Shown here piece after piece: positions 1-6,042 of a DNA stretch of 7,266 nt. The notes below the pieces were generated by a model. The model was not told the origin of the DNA. It saw only the letters and a program-made list of their open reading frames with translations, and did not search any database. The position numbers were made by a program, and so were the translations under genes. How positions within the stretch are numbered: the stretch's first letter is position 1; each line of letters begins with the position of its first letter. Source of the stretch: Firmicutes bacterium UBA5389 (GTDB lineage: Bacteria > Bacillota > DTU025); NCBI GenBank assembly GCA_002409965.1, contig DHON01000005.1, positions 1 through 7,266 on the forward strand. Reading direction: 5' to 3'.

Positions 1-84
1 GAGTTACTCTCACAGGCTCCTAGCGAACTAGGCCTATGGGAGCTGGGAATCGTTCACTGCCGCGTTGCTTACCTAGACCCATAG
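1..84 (+). CDS. Possible 3' end of an upstream gene (partial)
   Basis: The first forward frame is open from the left edge and stops with TAG at 82-84, giving 27 residues that end in HCRVAYLDP. It could be the C-terminus of a gene starting outside the window. The fragment is too short to assign to a family, and an open frame of this length is common by chance. No function is proposed. Confidence 0.2.
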   Translation, partial: ELLSQAPSELGLWELGIVHCRVAYLDP

Positions 85-116
85 ACCATCTCCTCATCGA
101 CGAGGTGCAGGATCTC
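84..116 (+). pseudogene. Possible remnant of a UvrD/Rep-type helicase motif II
   Basis: In the third forward frame this stretch reads DHLLIDEVQDL. That matches the Walker B / motif II signature of superfamily 1 helicases (DExQD preceded by hydrophobic residues). Nothing before or after it in any frame resembles the rest of a helicase: upstream the frame is soon closed, and downstream it runs into VTSGSASISVGLG and then the next gene. It is either a tiny relic of a decayed helicase gene or a chance match. The frame is the same as that of the gene starting at 216, but that gene has its own ribosome binding site. Confidence 0.25.
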
Positions 117-215
117 GTGACATCGGGCAGCGCCAGTATCTCAGTTGGCTTGGGAGAACCCATCGGGGTTAGCCCGTCGGTTGAATCGAAGAAGGTGAGA
201 GAAGGTGATAGCGGG

Positions 216-884
216 ATGATGAACTCTGCTAGCATACCTGATTGGCTGTCGCTTGTCGTTTCGTTCGCGTCCCTTGTCATTTCCTTGCTGGGGGCGCTGC
301 ACAAGTTTCTGGTTCCGCCAAGGCTTAAGTGGCAGAAGCCGTTAGTGTTCTCGGTGGACGATGAGAGAACAGAGACAAAGCATAGGCACCGCCCAGTGAT
401 CGCCATCGCATTGACTATTCACAACGCGGGGGCGCAGCCAGGGACAGTGTGGGACACCGCCGCAGTTGTAACTAGATTGAGCGACCCCAACGGCAGAGCT
501 AGCTTCCAAGCGCGGAAGTTTGGATCAGACCTCAGGTACGTGACTGTGTTCGAGATGGAGAAGCGCGCACGTCCAACAACGGCGATCGTAGTAGATGGGC
601 ATCATACCAAGACGGTAGTCGTGCAGTTCGAGCAGAGGTCGAGTAACCAGTGGCGCTGGCGACCGGGCACGTATGTCGCCAGAGTGTACTCACTCGGCAA
701 CGGCGGTCAGTGGACCGAAAAGACATCGTTTGAGTTCATCCTTACCGACGAGTCCATGGATGGACAGTCTCAGCCGACAAGGGTTACGCCTTGTCAGCGC
801 TGGACGCGCGAGGTTCTGGTTCGTCGTGATGCTCTCATGGAGCAGTTGCATTGGCGAAAGAAGAGTGCATTCCGGAGGTTCTGA
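216..884 (+). CDS. Membrane-anchored hypothetical protein
   Basis: This 222-residue protein is of unknown function. The ATG at 216 is chosen because GAAGGTG (201-207) lies 8 bases upstream; the frame is open further back to 36 without a comparable site. Residues about 11-33 (LSLVVSFASLVISLLGALHK) form one membrane helix next to a short N-terminus. About 150 residues of alternating polar and hydrophobic strands follow, including ALTIHNAGAQPGTV and PGTYVARVYSLGNGGQW, which suggests a small beta-sandwich outside or beneath the membrane. The last 40 or so residues, after FEFILTDE, are rich in Arg and Trp, look unlike the rest and are crossed by a stem-loop (776-795). This tail may be a later extension through former non-coding DNA. 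I do not recognise a named family. Confidence 0.65.
   Translation: MMNSASIPDWLSLVVSFASLVISLLGALHKFLVPPRLKWQKPLVFSVDDERTETKHRHRPVIAIALTIHNAGAQPGTVWDTAAVVTRLSDPNGRASFQARKFGSDLRYVTVFEMEKRARPTTAIVVDGHHTKTVVVQFEQRSSNQWRWRPGTYVARVYSLGNGGQWTEKTSFEFILTDESMDGQSQPTRVTPCQRWTREVLVRRDALMEQLHWRKKSAFRRF
776..795 (+). repeat. Stem-loop, 7-bp perfect stem
   Basis: GACAAGG (776-782) and CCTTGTC (789-795) form a perfect stem around the loop GTTACG. It lies in the atypical C-terminal tail of the 216-884 gene. There is no T-run after it, so it is not a standard intrinsic terminator, but it could be a relic of one if the gene once stopped earlier. Confidence 0.4.
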
Positions 885-1138
885 CGGAGATCGAATAGCA
901 GCTAGTCTCCTGAGGATCGGTACAGACTTGAATCGCTCGTTCAAGCGTGCCCGCAGTTCGCGCGATATGTTCATGGGTTGTCCGCCCTTTTGTCTGGCGG
1001 TGGTTGCGTGAACAGAGCAATCGATTGTAACCTTCAGCGCAGGGCAGAAGAGACTGTGCCAGATGCGAGGCGTACCTGTAGGGGCCGCAGGGGGGAGTCG
1101 TAGCGGATGTGAGTATGCGTTTTCATGCGTGCGCCCAG

Positions 1139-1152
1139 GTCAGCATGCTGAC
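1139..1152. promoter_or_regulatory. 14-bp perfect palindrome, candidate operator
   Basis: GTCAGCATGCTGAC reads identically on both strands, which is typical of a binding site for a dimeric helix-turn-helix repressor or activator. It overlaps a -35-like hexamer (CTGACA, 1148-1153), so a protein bound here would compete with RNA polymerase. No regulator gene is recognisable in the window. The palindrome is seen directly; the operator role is inferred from its position. Confidence 0.45.
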
Positions 1153-1177
1153 ACATGCCGACTTCAATGGATATATA
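1148..1177 (+). promoter_or_regulatory. Candidate sigma-70-type promoter for the DUF5677-like gene
   Basis: CTGACA (1148-1153) matches the -35 consensus at five of six positions. After an 18-base spacer, TATATA (1172-1177), inside an AT run that is unusual for this region, matches the -10 consensus at four of six. Transcription would begin near 1184, about 75 bases before the gene at 1258. Confidence 0.4.
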
Positions 1178-1257
1178 TGGGCCACAGTAGCTTGCCGGTG
1201 AAGCCACCGTCGGGATAGGCGGGACCAACGGTTAGGCGGACTGGCAATGGAAGGAAG

Positions 1258-2190
1258 GTGGTGGATCACGTGGAGCCATATAAGGGACTCCTGGATCGAA
1301 AGTTCGACCCGGATTTTGAGAGTCTACTGGCGCCTCTAGCAGATACCCTCGACGGATGTGTGAACTGTGGGACACAAGTGCTGGGATGGCTGAATCGACC
1401 TACCTCGAGTTATGGCGATTTGGCTGTTGTGATGTTGTTCAGGCATGTTGTGGAAATGATGGACGGCATTGCAGTCCTGGTTCGAGCCGGTTGCGCGGAG
1501 CCTACGAAACTACTGCTCAGGAGCATGTTGGAGTCGGGGCTTGGTCTCAAGTATATCTGCGAGACGAAAGTATCTTGGGAAGAGAGAACGATCGCCTATC
1601 AAGTGTGCTATGCACACGAGCGCATTAGGAGCTACCGACGTATGGATCCCTCGCATCAAGAGGGGAAGCACCTCAAATCAGTTCTCGAGAAAGATGGTCT
1701 GGGGCAGAGCATCGTTGCTGCTCAACAGGATATGTCCTCGCAGATTGAGAACTTGGAGCGAATGTTGGCTAAGCCGGAGTTCGCACCTGTTGAAGCGCAA
1801 TACCAGAGTCATCGCAGCAAGCATCCAAAATGGTATTCGCTGAACTCGGGACCAAATAGCGTTCAAGAACTGGCCAACCACTTGGGCTACCAGGTATGGT
1901 ATGAGATTCTGTATCGTTACTGGTCAGAAGAGACCCATGCCGCAGATGCAATCGGACACATAACAAGAGGCAGTGATGGTAACGCTTGCATTGAAGGGTT
2001 GAGACATCCACGTAATCTCCAACAATCGGCGAGTTTGGCAATGGGACTATTCTTGGATATAGGCCAAACAGTAATAGACTCCTTTGTTCCCGAGCGAAGA
2101 ACGGAATTCGCAAAATGGTACGTGGGCGGTGTTCGTGACGTGTACTTACGAGTGGTATCGACTGAACCCATACTCACGATAGTGAAGTAG
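1258..2190 (+). CDS. DUF5677-like protein
   Basis: This is a mostly alpha-helical, soluble protein of 310 residues. Two segments resemble the DUF5677 family. One is the central helix RAGCAEPTKLLLRSMLESGL followed by KYICE, corresponding to the family's conserved 'LLRs.lE......yi' region. The other is YEILYRYWSEETHAADA near residue 220, corresponding to its 'Y..ls...H' region. The biochemical role of the family is not established. The family call comes from recalled sequence patterns, not a search. The start is GTG, with GGAAGG just upstream (1252-1257); adjacent GTG codons at 1258, 1261 and 1270 are all possible, and 1261 has slightly better spacing. The gene stands alone, with about 370 bases of gene-poor DNA on each side and a candidate promoter and operator upstream. 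I see no frameshift or truncation. Confidence 0.7.
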   Translation: MVDHVEPYKGLLDRKFDPDFESLLAPLADTLDGCVNCGTQVLGWLNRPTSSYGDLAVVMLFRHVVEMMDGIAVLVRAGCAEPTKLLLRSMLESGLGLKYICETKVSWEERTIAYQVCYAHERIRSYRRMDPSHQEGKHLKSVLEKDGLGQSIVAAQQDMSSQIENLERMLAKPEFAPVEAQYQSHRSKHPKWYSLNSGPNSVQELANHLGYQVWYEILYRYWSEETHAADAIGHITRGSDGNACIEGLRHPRNLQQSASLAMGLFLDIGQTVIDSFVPERRTEFAKWYVGGVRDVYLRVVSTEPILTIVK

Positions 2191-2562
2191 TCATGTACAC
2201 AGATCATCTTTGCACGGGGGCTAATCCCCGCCTGACAAGCGTGTTCAGTGGAAGGGGTGGGTGATGCTGTTGTGTTACTGCCGTCGATGATACGCAAATC
2301 CATCAGGCCCACACTAGATGCTATCGGCAATGCACTTAGCTGGTCACACGAAATACCTGCCGAAGAAGCAGCATAACCGATAGGTTCCATGTCTCGGGTG
2401 CTGACAGAGAGCCCGTGGAGCGGCTAGCAAGCGATCCTGGTCGATATTAGGTTGGCACCGGGCATTCTGAATAGTGAACAACGCCGGGTCCGGGGCTGCC
2501 GAGCGCTGCCACTAGTACAGATCTCGCTAGACCTATCAGGGCCTGTCAGGGGGGTCTAGTCC
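2191..2562. other. Gene-poor intergenic stretch with a small doubtful ORF
   Basis: No recognisable gene lies here. Just after the DUF5677 stop codon, CGGGG (2215-2219) and CCCCG (2226-2230) form a short stem with a 6-base loop; without a T-tract it is a poor terminator candidate. A 42-codon forward frame (2248-2376, GTG start) reads GDAVVLLPSMIRKSIRPTL and then DAIGNALSWSHEIPAEEAA. Its composition is protein-like, but it has no clear ribosome binding site and I recognise no family, so it may be a gene relic. The right end holds the inverted repeat at 2527-2559. Confidence 0.45.
2527..2559 (+). promoter_or_regulatory. Inverted repeat covering the NUDIX ribosome binding site
   Basis: CTAGACC (2527-2533) and GGTCTAG (2553-2559) are perfect inverted arms separated by 19 bases. 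Inside, CAGG-G-CCTG (2537-2545) and CCTG-T-CAGG (2542-2550) allow alternative smaller stems. The likely ribosome binding site AGGGGGG (2548-2554) ends in the right arm, so folding of the mRNA would partly hide it. This could be translational control or an operator; the structure is seen, the role is inferred. Confidence 0.35.
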
Positions 2563-3126
2563 GTGCAACCGGTAGATAGCGCCCTAATGTGTGCGGTTAT
2601 GGACCAGGCTACGTGCCTTATGGGACTCTGTAGTAACTTGGACTTGGAGGATTGGCGGTCATTGAAACATGTCTACTATGTAGTAGTACTGATTGTCCGT
2701 CGGCAAGGCAGTCGGAGTCAGTTGCTGATGGCCCATCGATCAGAAGGCAAGTACATGGTCGGGACATGGCAGCTGATCTCGGGTGGGTTGGAGCCGGACG
2801 AGACCGCTTGGCACGGGGCGCTTCGCGAGATGCGCGAGGAGACGGGATTGGCGCCTGGCGAGTTCTACCGCCTTAGCACGGTCACCACCTTCTATCGACT
2901 CGACAACGACTCACTGAACACGGCTCCCATGTTTTGTGCGATTGTTGAAGAGGATGCCGCCGTGACGATGAACTCGGAACACACAGCATTCGAGTGGGTC
3001 GATGTAGATGAAGCGGCTTCCCGGCTCATGTGGCCAGGCGATCGGCAGGCGCCAGATGAGGTTCAGACCGTGGTCTTGGCCAATGGCATTGCCAAGGAGC
3101 ATATGCGGATTCCGGTCTATAGGTAA
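2563..3126 (+). CDS. NUDIX hydrolase
   Basis: The protein hydrolyses a nucleoside diphosphate linked to another moiety, with Mg2+ or Mn2+; the substrate cannot be read from the sequence. The NUDIX box is complete: G74, E80, R88-E89, E92-E93 and G95-L96 (GGLEPDETAWHGALREMREE then TGL) fit G-x5-E-x7-RE-U-x-EE-x-G-U exactly. The strand HVYYVVVLIVRR opens the domain and WVDVDEA follows it, as in small NUDIX pyrophosphatases of about 150 residues. The GTG at 2563 is chosen because AGGGGGG (2548-2554) sits 8 bases upstream, giving 187 residues with about 33 before the domain. A TTG at 2662, with GGAGG at 2646-2650, would give 154 residues, closer to the usual length, so the start is uncertain. The neighbours do not indicate a substrate. 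Confidence 0.88.
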   Translation: MQPVDSALMCAVMDQATCLMGLCSNLDLEDWRSLKHVYYVVVLIVRRQGSRSQLLMAHRSEGKYMVGTWQLISGGLEPDETAWHGALREMREETGLAPGEFYRLSTVTTFYRLDNDSLNTAPMFCAIVEEDAAVTMNSEHTAFEWVDVDEAASRLMWPGDRQAPDEVQTVVLANGIAKEHMRIPVYR

Positions 3127-3154
3127 GCAACCCTTGGGCGCTAACCACGTAGAC

Positions 3155-3171
3155 GGAGGAAGACGCTGATT
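3155..3171 (+). promoter_or_regulatory. Strong ribosome binding site before a non-canonical start (ATT or CTG)
   Basis: GGAGGA (3155-3160) lies 8 bases before ATT (3169-3171) and 5 bases before CTG (3166-3168), both in the S41 frame. The frame is open from 3145 but has no ATG, GTG or TTG until GTG at 3211, which would cut off the basic part of the signal peptide. The simplest reading is that ATT is a mutated ATG, since the next codons (AAG AGT ATC GGC) give a typical MKSIG-type signal peptide start. Confidence 0.6.
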
Positions 3172-4552
3172 AAGAGTATCGGCATCACACGGTGGGGTTC
3201 AATAGCGTGCGTGATCCTCATGTTGTGGTCATGGAGCCCGTCTGTCCAGGCCCGTGCGCGGCTTGTGCTTCAGCCCGATGTGAGGGCCATCGTGGAGGCC
3301 AACCGACTGACGAGCACAGGTCTGCCAGAAGCCCAGCTTGTAAAGCATCTCGATGAGCAACTGTACAGCTACACTGATCTCGCCGGCGGTATGCAACCAG
3401 AACGGATCGTGGTGATGTTGCCCGGTGAGCACACTAGACCGGCCTTCGTCGGGGTTGAAGAGGCTATTGAAGAGGTCGACCTTCTGTTTGGTCTGATAAA
3501 GCATGGATACGCGGGGTACCAATACTTCGGTGGTGACGAGGCTTTCTCGAGAGCGCGCGAAGGGATGGTGCAGGACTTGCTGCATTATCGCCAAGCTGTG
3601 CCCGTTGTTGAGTATCTTGGTCTGATCCGCAGGCGCCTCGGATTTGTGCAAGACGGTCACTTTGGCATCGAGGACGTGATACTATGCAAAGATCATCAGT
3701 ACTGGGCAGACTGGTATTGTCAGTTCGGAGCACTTGGATGGCCTTACCCTGAGTATGGAGTTTTCAGACGGCACGTCGCGGAACGCATCACTCAGCGCTG
3801 TGGTCACATCCAGATCAGGCGGTCCTGCGTATGAGCTGGATGAAGTGGATGGGATTCCGATTATCGCTATCCGGAGCTTCACCCCAACGCCGAGGAACGA
3901 GCCGCTCCTCGGCCGAGTGCTTGCAGATGCGGAACGGCTGTGGGAGAAGGAAGCCTTTGTCCTTGATCTTCGTGGCAACGGCGGCGGTCGCGAGCAGTAT
4001 GTGTTCTCTTGGCTATTGCGCTTTATTCTCACCTATCCAACGCCCCAGTCGGTTCGGGTTGATCTGCTTACCGATGTGGCCATCAGACTGACTCTGAACG
4101 CAAGATTGCTGCAGGAGGGGCCAGGTTCGAGTCTAGCCGCTTACTACACCAGAATGCGCGGACTCGAGCGTAGTACGGCAAGGCCCGGTGTTCAGTGTCT
4201 TCTCCAGATGGACAATGTGGTGCTCATAGGCGTCAACACGAAAGGACTATGCTTGACGGAGACACCCGGATTAGTCACTCTGCCTTATTCCGGGGTGACA
4301 ATGTCAGTGCCTACAGCCCTGAGGTTCACTGGCGACTTCATCAATGTGGACGGGATGGGCTACTTTCCCGACTTCTGGGTTCACCCTGATTGCGCGCTGG
4401 AGCGCACGCTGAAGTTTATGCGAAGGTATCTGGTTGAACACACTGACGAGCAGGTTGGCGAACGCGACCCCCTGCGGGCAGGGGTTGCCTGCCACGAAGG
4501 GGCTGGGGTGCGCAGACCGAACAAGAGAGCCTGTGCAATGAGTGCCTGGTAG
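3169..4552 (+). pseudogene. S41-family peptidase, frameshifted and lacking a normal start
   Basis: This was probably a secreted serine peptidase of family S41 (C-terminal-processing type). Reading from 3169, a signal peptide (KSIGITRWGSIACVILMLW, cleavage near SVQA) precedes a helical domain with HGYAGYQYFGGDEAFSRARE and LGFVQDGHFGI, matching N-terminal regions of clostridial S41 proteins. That frame ends at 3834. The homologous continuation lies in the next frame, open from 3680: HLDGLTLSMEFSDGTSRN, DEVDGIPIIAIRSF, the core motif DLRGNGGG (3965-3988), then DNVVLIGVNTKGLCL, LPYSG and VDGMGYFPDFWVHPDCALER. One frameshift between about 3680 and 3735 therefore splits the gene. Around the expected nucleophile the sequence is RSTARPGV instead of the usual S-[SA]-[AG]-E, and the preceding strand is missing. 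With no standard start codon either, decay is the best explanation. About 37 tail residues after LKFMRRYL look foreign. Confidence 0.8.
4469..4493 (+). repeat. Overlapping alternative stem-loops
   Basis: CCCCTGC (4469-4475) pairs with GCAGGGG (4478-4484). GGCAGG (4477-4482) can instead pair with CCTGCC (4488-4493) around the loop GGTTG. The two hairpins exclude each other. They lie in the atypical C-terminal tail of the S41 frame, where a terminator would sit if the gene had once ended near 4435. There is no T-run. Confidence 0.4.
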
Positions 4553-4591
4553 GAGCCGGCGCGGCGAGCTCTGCCCCTTGGAGGCGCTAGT

Positions 4592-5204
4592 ATGATTGAG
4601 CTGAACAACCTTGCCGTAGGCGAGCTTCCGCAGGTTATGAGAGAAGAGACCCTCATGGAAGGCTACTGGAGCCTGATCGAGGACGCCCCGGCCTACTGCG
4701 CAGAGCTCGAAGGCGATCGTTGCCGAAACGATGGTTCCCGAAGACTACATACTTGGTCTCAGTCGACTGCTTTCCCATCATCGTTTCAGACCCATATCTC
4801 TCGGAAAAGTCGAAGGTGTAGACCCTCGCCACATCCGGACACTCGAGTCCGAGAGGTTGAGAAACACAGGAGCGTTGCTGCTGGCCTCAAGGGCAGAATC
4901 GTACCGAGCGAACCTGTCGGCAGAGACGGGAGTCCCGCTCAGGGAACTGGATAGGCTCGCGACGGCAGCTGACCTCATGAGAAAGCCCGGGGCAAAGGCT
5001 ACGAAAGTAAGGTTATTCACTGCCTTTGGGACCAGGTCGCTGAAGCACCTAGGCGAACAAGAACCTCGGGCATTTCGATCACAGCTGGAGGAGTTGATTG
5101 CGAAAACCGGAATAGTCAAGGCAATCCCTACACCGAGGGAAGTGATGTCCGACGTGTATTGGGCCAGTCTGTACCCGGTGATCATCAGCATGCTCGGGCT
5201 TTAG
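4592..5204 (+). pseudogene. DUF4332 (helix-hairpin-helix) protein, apparently frameshifted
   Basis: The start is well supported: ATG at 4592 with GGAGG (4580-4584) 7 bases upstream, opening with MIELNNLAVGELPQVMREE. After AYCAELE (codon ending 4711) this frame loses protein character and runs out at 4954. Removing one base near 4712 joins it to the next frame, reading AIVAETMVPEDYILGLSRLL and ending at 5204, a reconstructed protein of about 203 residues. Residues about 70-180 resemble DUF4332, a domain with tandem helix-hairpin-helix-like units: VEGVDPRHIRTLE ... ALLLASRAESYR ... SAETGVPLRELDRLATAADL then MRKPGAKATKV. Its biological role is unknown. No slippery heptamer or in-frame stop at the switch suggests programmed frameshifting. 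The alternatives are a sequencing error or initiation at ATG 4731, which has no ribosome binding site. The nitrilase-like gene follows after 40 bases. Confidence 0.65.
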
Positions 5205-5244
5205 GTGATGGCCGCCCGTCGGGAATTGGTTAGGAGGAGTAGCC

Positions 5245-6009
5245 TTGAAGGCGGCAATGCTTGTGCCTCGTGTCACCGCGGATCCCGCCGCGAATCTCGA
5301 CCGTGTTGAACAGATGGCGGCAGACGCTGCCGGCTCGGGCGCCAGGCTCGTCCTGCTGCCGGAGGCCGTGTTGACCGGACTGATCAACAATGATGACCCG
5401 GCGCATGATCTCCCGCTGGGTCAGTCGATTCCCGGCCCGGCAACGGATAGGCTCGGGGCTGTAGCTCGTCTGCACAGCCTTTGGGTTGGTTTTGGGCTGT
5501 TTGAAAGAGACGGCGATTGCCTATATGATTCCGCTGTCCTGATAGCGCCGGACGGTTCAGTTGCTTTGAAGTATAGACGCAACCAACCCCAATGGCACGA
5601 TACCGCCGCGGACTCGGCCATCTATAGACAGGGGACGTCCATCGAAATCGCCCGCACGCCTTTCGGCAGCGTCGGCTTCCTCATATGCGGCGACCTTTTC
5701 GATGACGCCCTGGTTGCTCGGTTCAGAGCACTCCGCCCCGACTTGCTCTTGTTCCCCTTCGCCAGGTGTTTTACGGATGGGTCGGCAGATCAGGCTCGCT
5801 GGGATGCGGAGGAGATGCCGGAGTATGCGTGCCAGATCGTATCGGTGGGCGCGCCCGCTCTCATGACCAACTACATCGGCGATTCCGACATTGAGGAGTG
5901 CCCGAGCTTCGGAGGAGCCTTCGCCGTTTCGGCAGACGGTGAGGCTGTGGCGTCACTGCCGCTGGGTGTCGAAGGCGCTCTTCTTGTTGACCTAGATAAA
6001 CTCCTCTGA
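5245..6009 (+). CDS. Carbon-nitrogen hydrolase (nitrilase superfamily)
   Basis: This is a cytoplasmic enzyme of the amidase/nitrilase superfamily, 254 residues and so close to the usual 250-300. It would hydrolyse a non-peptide C-N bond (amide, carbamoyl or nitrile); the substrate is unknown. Glu40 in LVLLPEA and Cys148 in GFLICGD match the catalytic Glu and Cys. The catalytic Lys normally sits in YRK; here the segment is LKYRRNQPQW, with Arg112 at that place and Lys109 three residues earlier. The later stretches FARCFTDGS and SFGGAFAVSADGEAVASLPL fit the end of the fold. The start is TTG at 5245 with AGGAGG (5232-5237) 7 bases upstream; MKAAMLVPR is a normal beginning for the family. An ATG at 5257 would remove four residues. 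It lies 40 bases after the DUF4332 gene and 33 bases before the GNAT remnant, so it may be co-transcribed with them. It appears intact. Confidence 0.85.
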   Translation: MKAAMLVPRVTADPAANLDRVEQMAADAAGSGARLVLLPEAVLTGLINNDDPAHDLPLGQSIPGPATDRLGAVARLHSLWVGFGLFERDGDCLYDSAVLIAPDGSVALKYRRNQPQWHDTAADSAIYRQGTSIEIARTPFGSVGFLICGDLFDDALVARFRALRPDLLLFPFARCFTDGSADQARWDAEEMPEYACQIVSVGAPALMTNYIGDSDIEECPSFGGAFAVSADGEAVASLPLGVEGALLVDLDKLL

Positions 6010-6042
6010 GAAGAGTCTATTCCGGCATGTGAGCAGCGCGGG

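Larger units (their letters stand above)
885..1257. other. Gene-poor intergenic stretch
   Basis: None of the six frames gives a convincing protein here. The open frames that overlap it are short, rich in Arg, Ser and Cys, and lack ribosome binding sites. Near 970-995 a weak CCGCC...GGCGG inverted repeat flanks a CTTTTGTCTG loop. The only structured element I trust is the palindrome and candidate promoter at 1139-1177, upstream of the DUF5677-like gene. With that promoter, the transcript leader would be about 75 bases. Confidence 0.5.

Noticed and set aside
20..406. 128-codon - strand frame opposite the first gene
   Set aside because: It is antisense to a gene with a good ribosome binding site and a membrane helix, and its composition is low in typical protein patterns.
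673..1011. 112-codon + frame overlapping the end of the first gene
   Set aside because: Rich in Ser, Arg and Cys, with no ribosome binding site and no recognisable pattern; it looks like an out-of-frame shadow.
2215..2230. GC-rich stem after the DUF5677 stop as an intrinsic terminator
   Set aside because: The stem is only five pairs and is not followed by a T-tract.
1917..2390. 157-codon - strand frame over the end of the DUF5677 gene and the gap
   Set aside because: Two thirds is antisense to the DUF5677-like gene, and the rest shows no family pattern.
3075..3096. Near-palindrome CTTGGC...GCCAAG in the NUDIX gene
   Set aside because: It is in the middle of good coding sequence (VLANGIAKE), and the halves are offset by one base.
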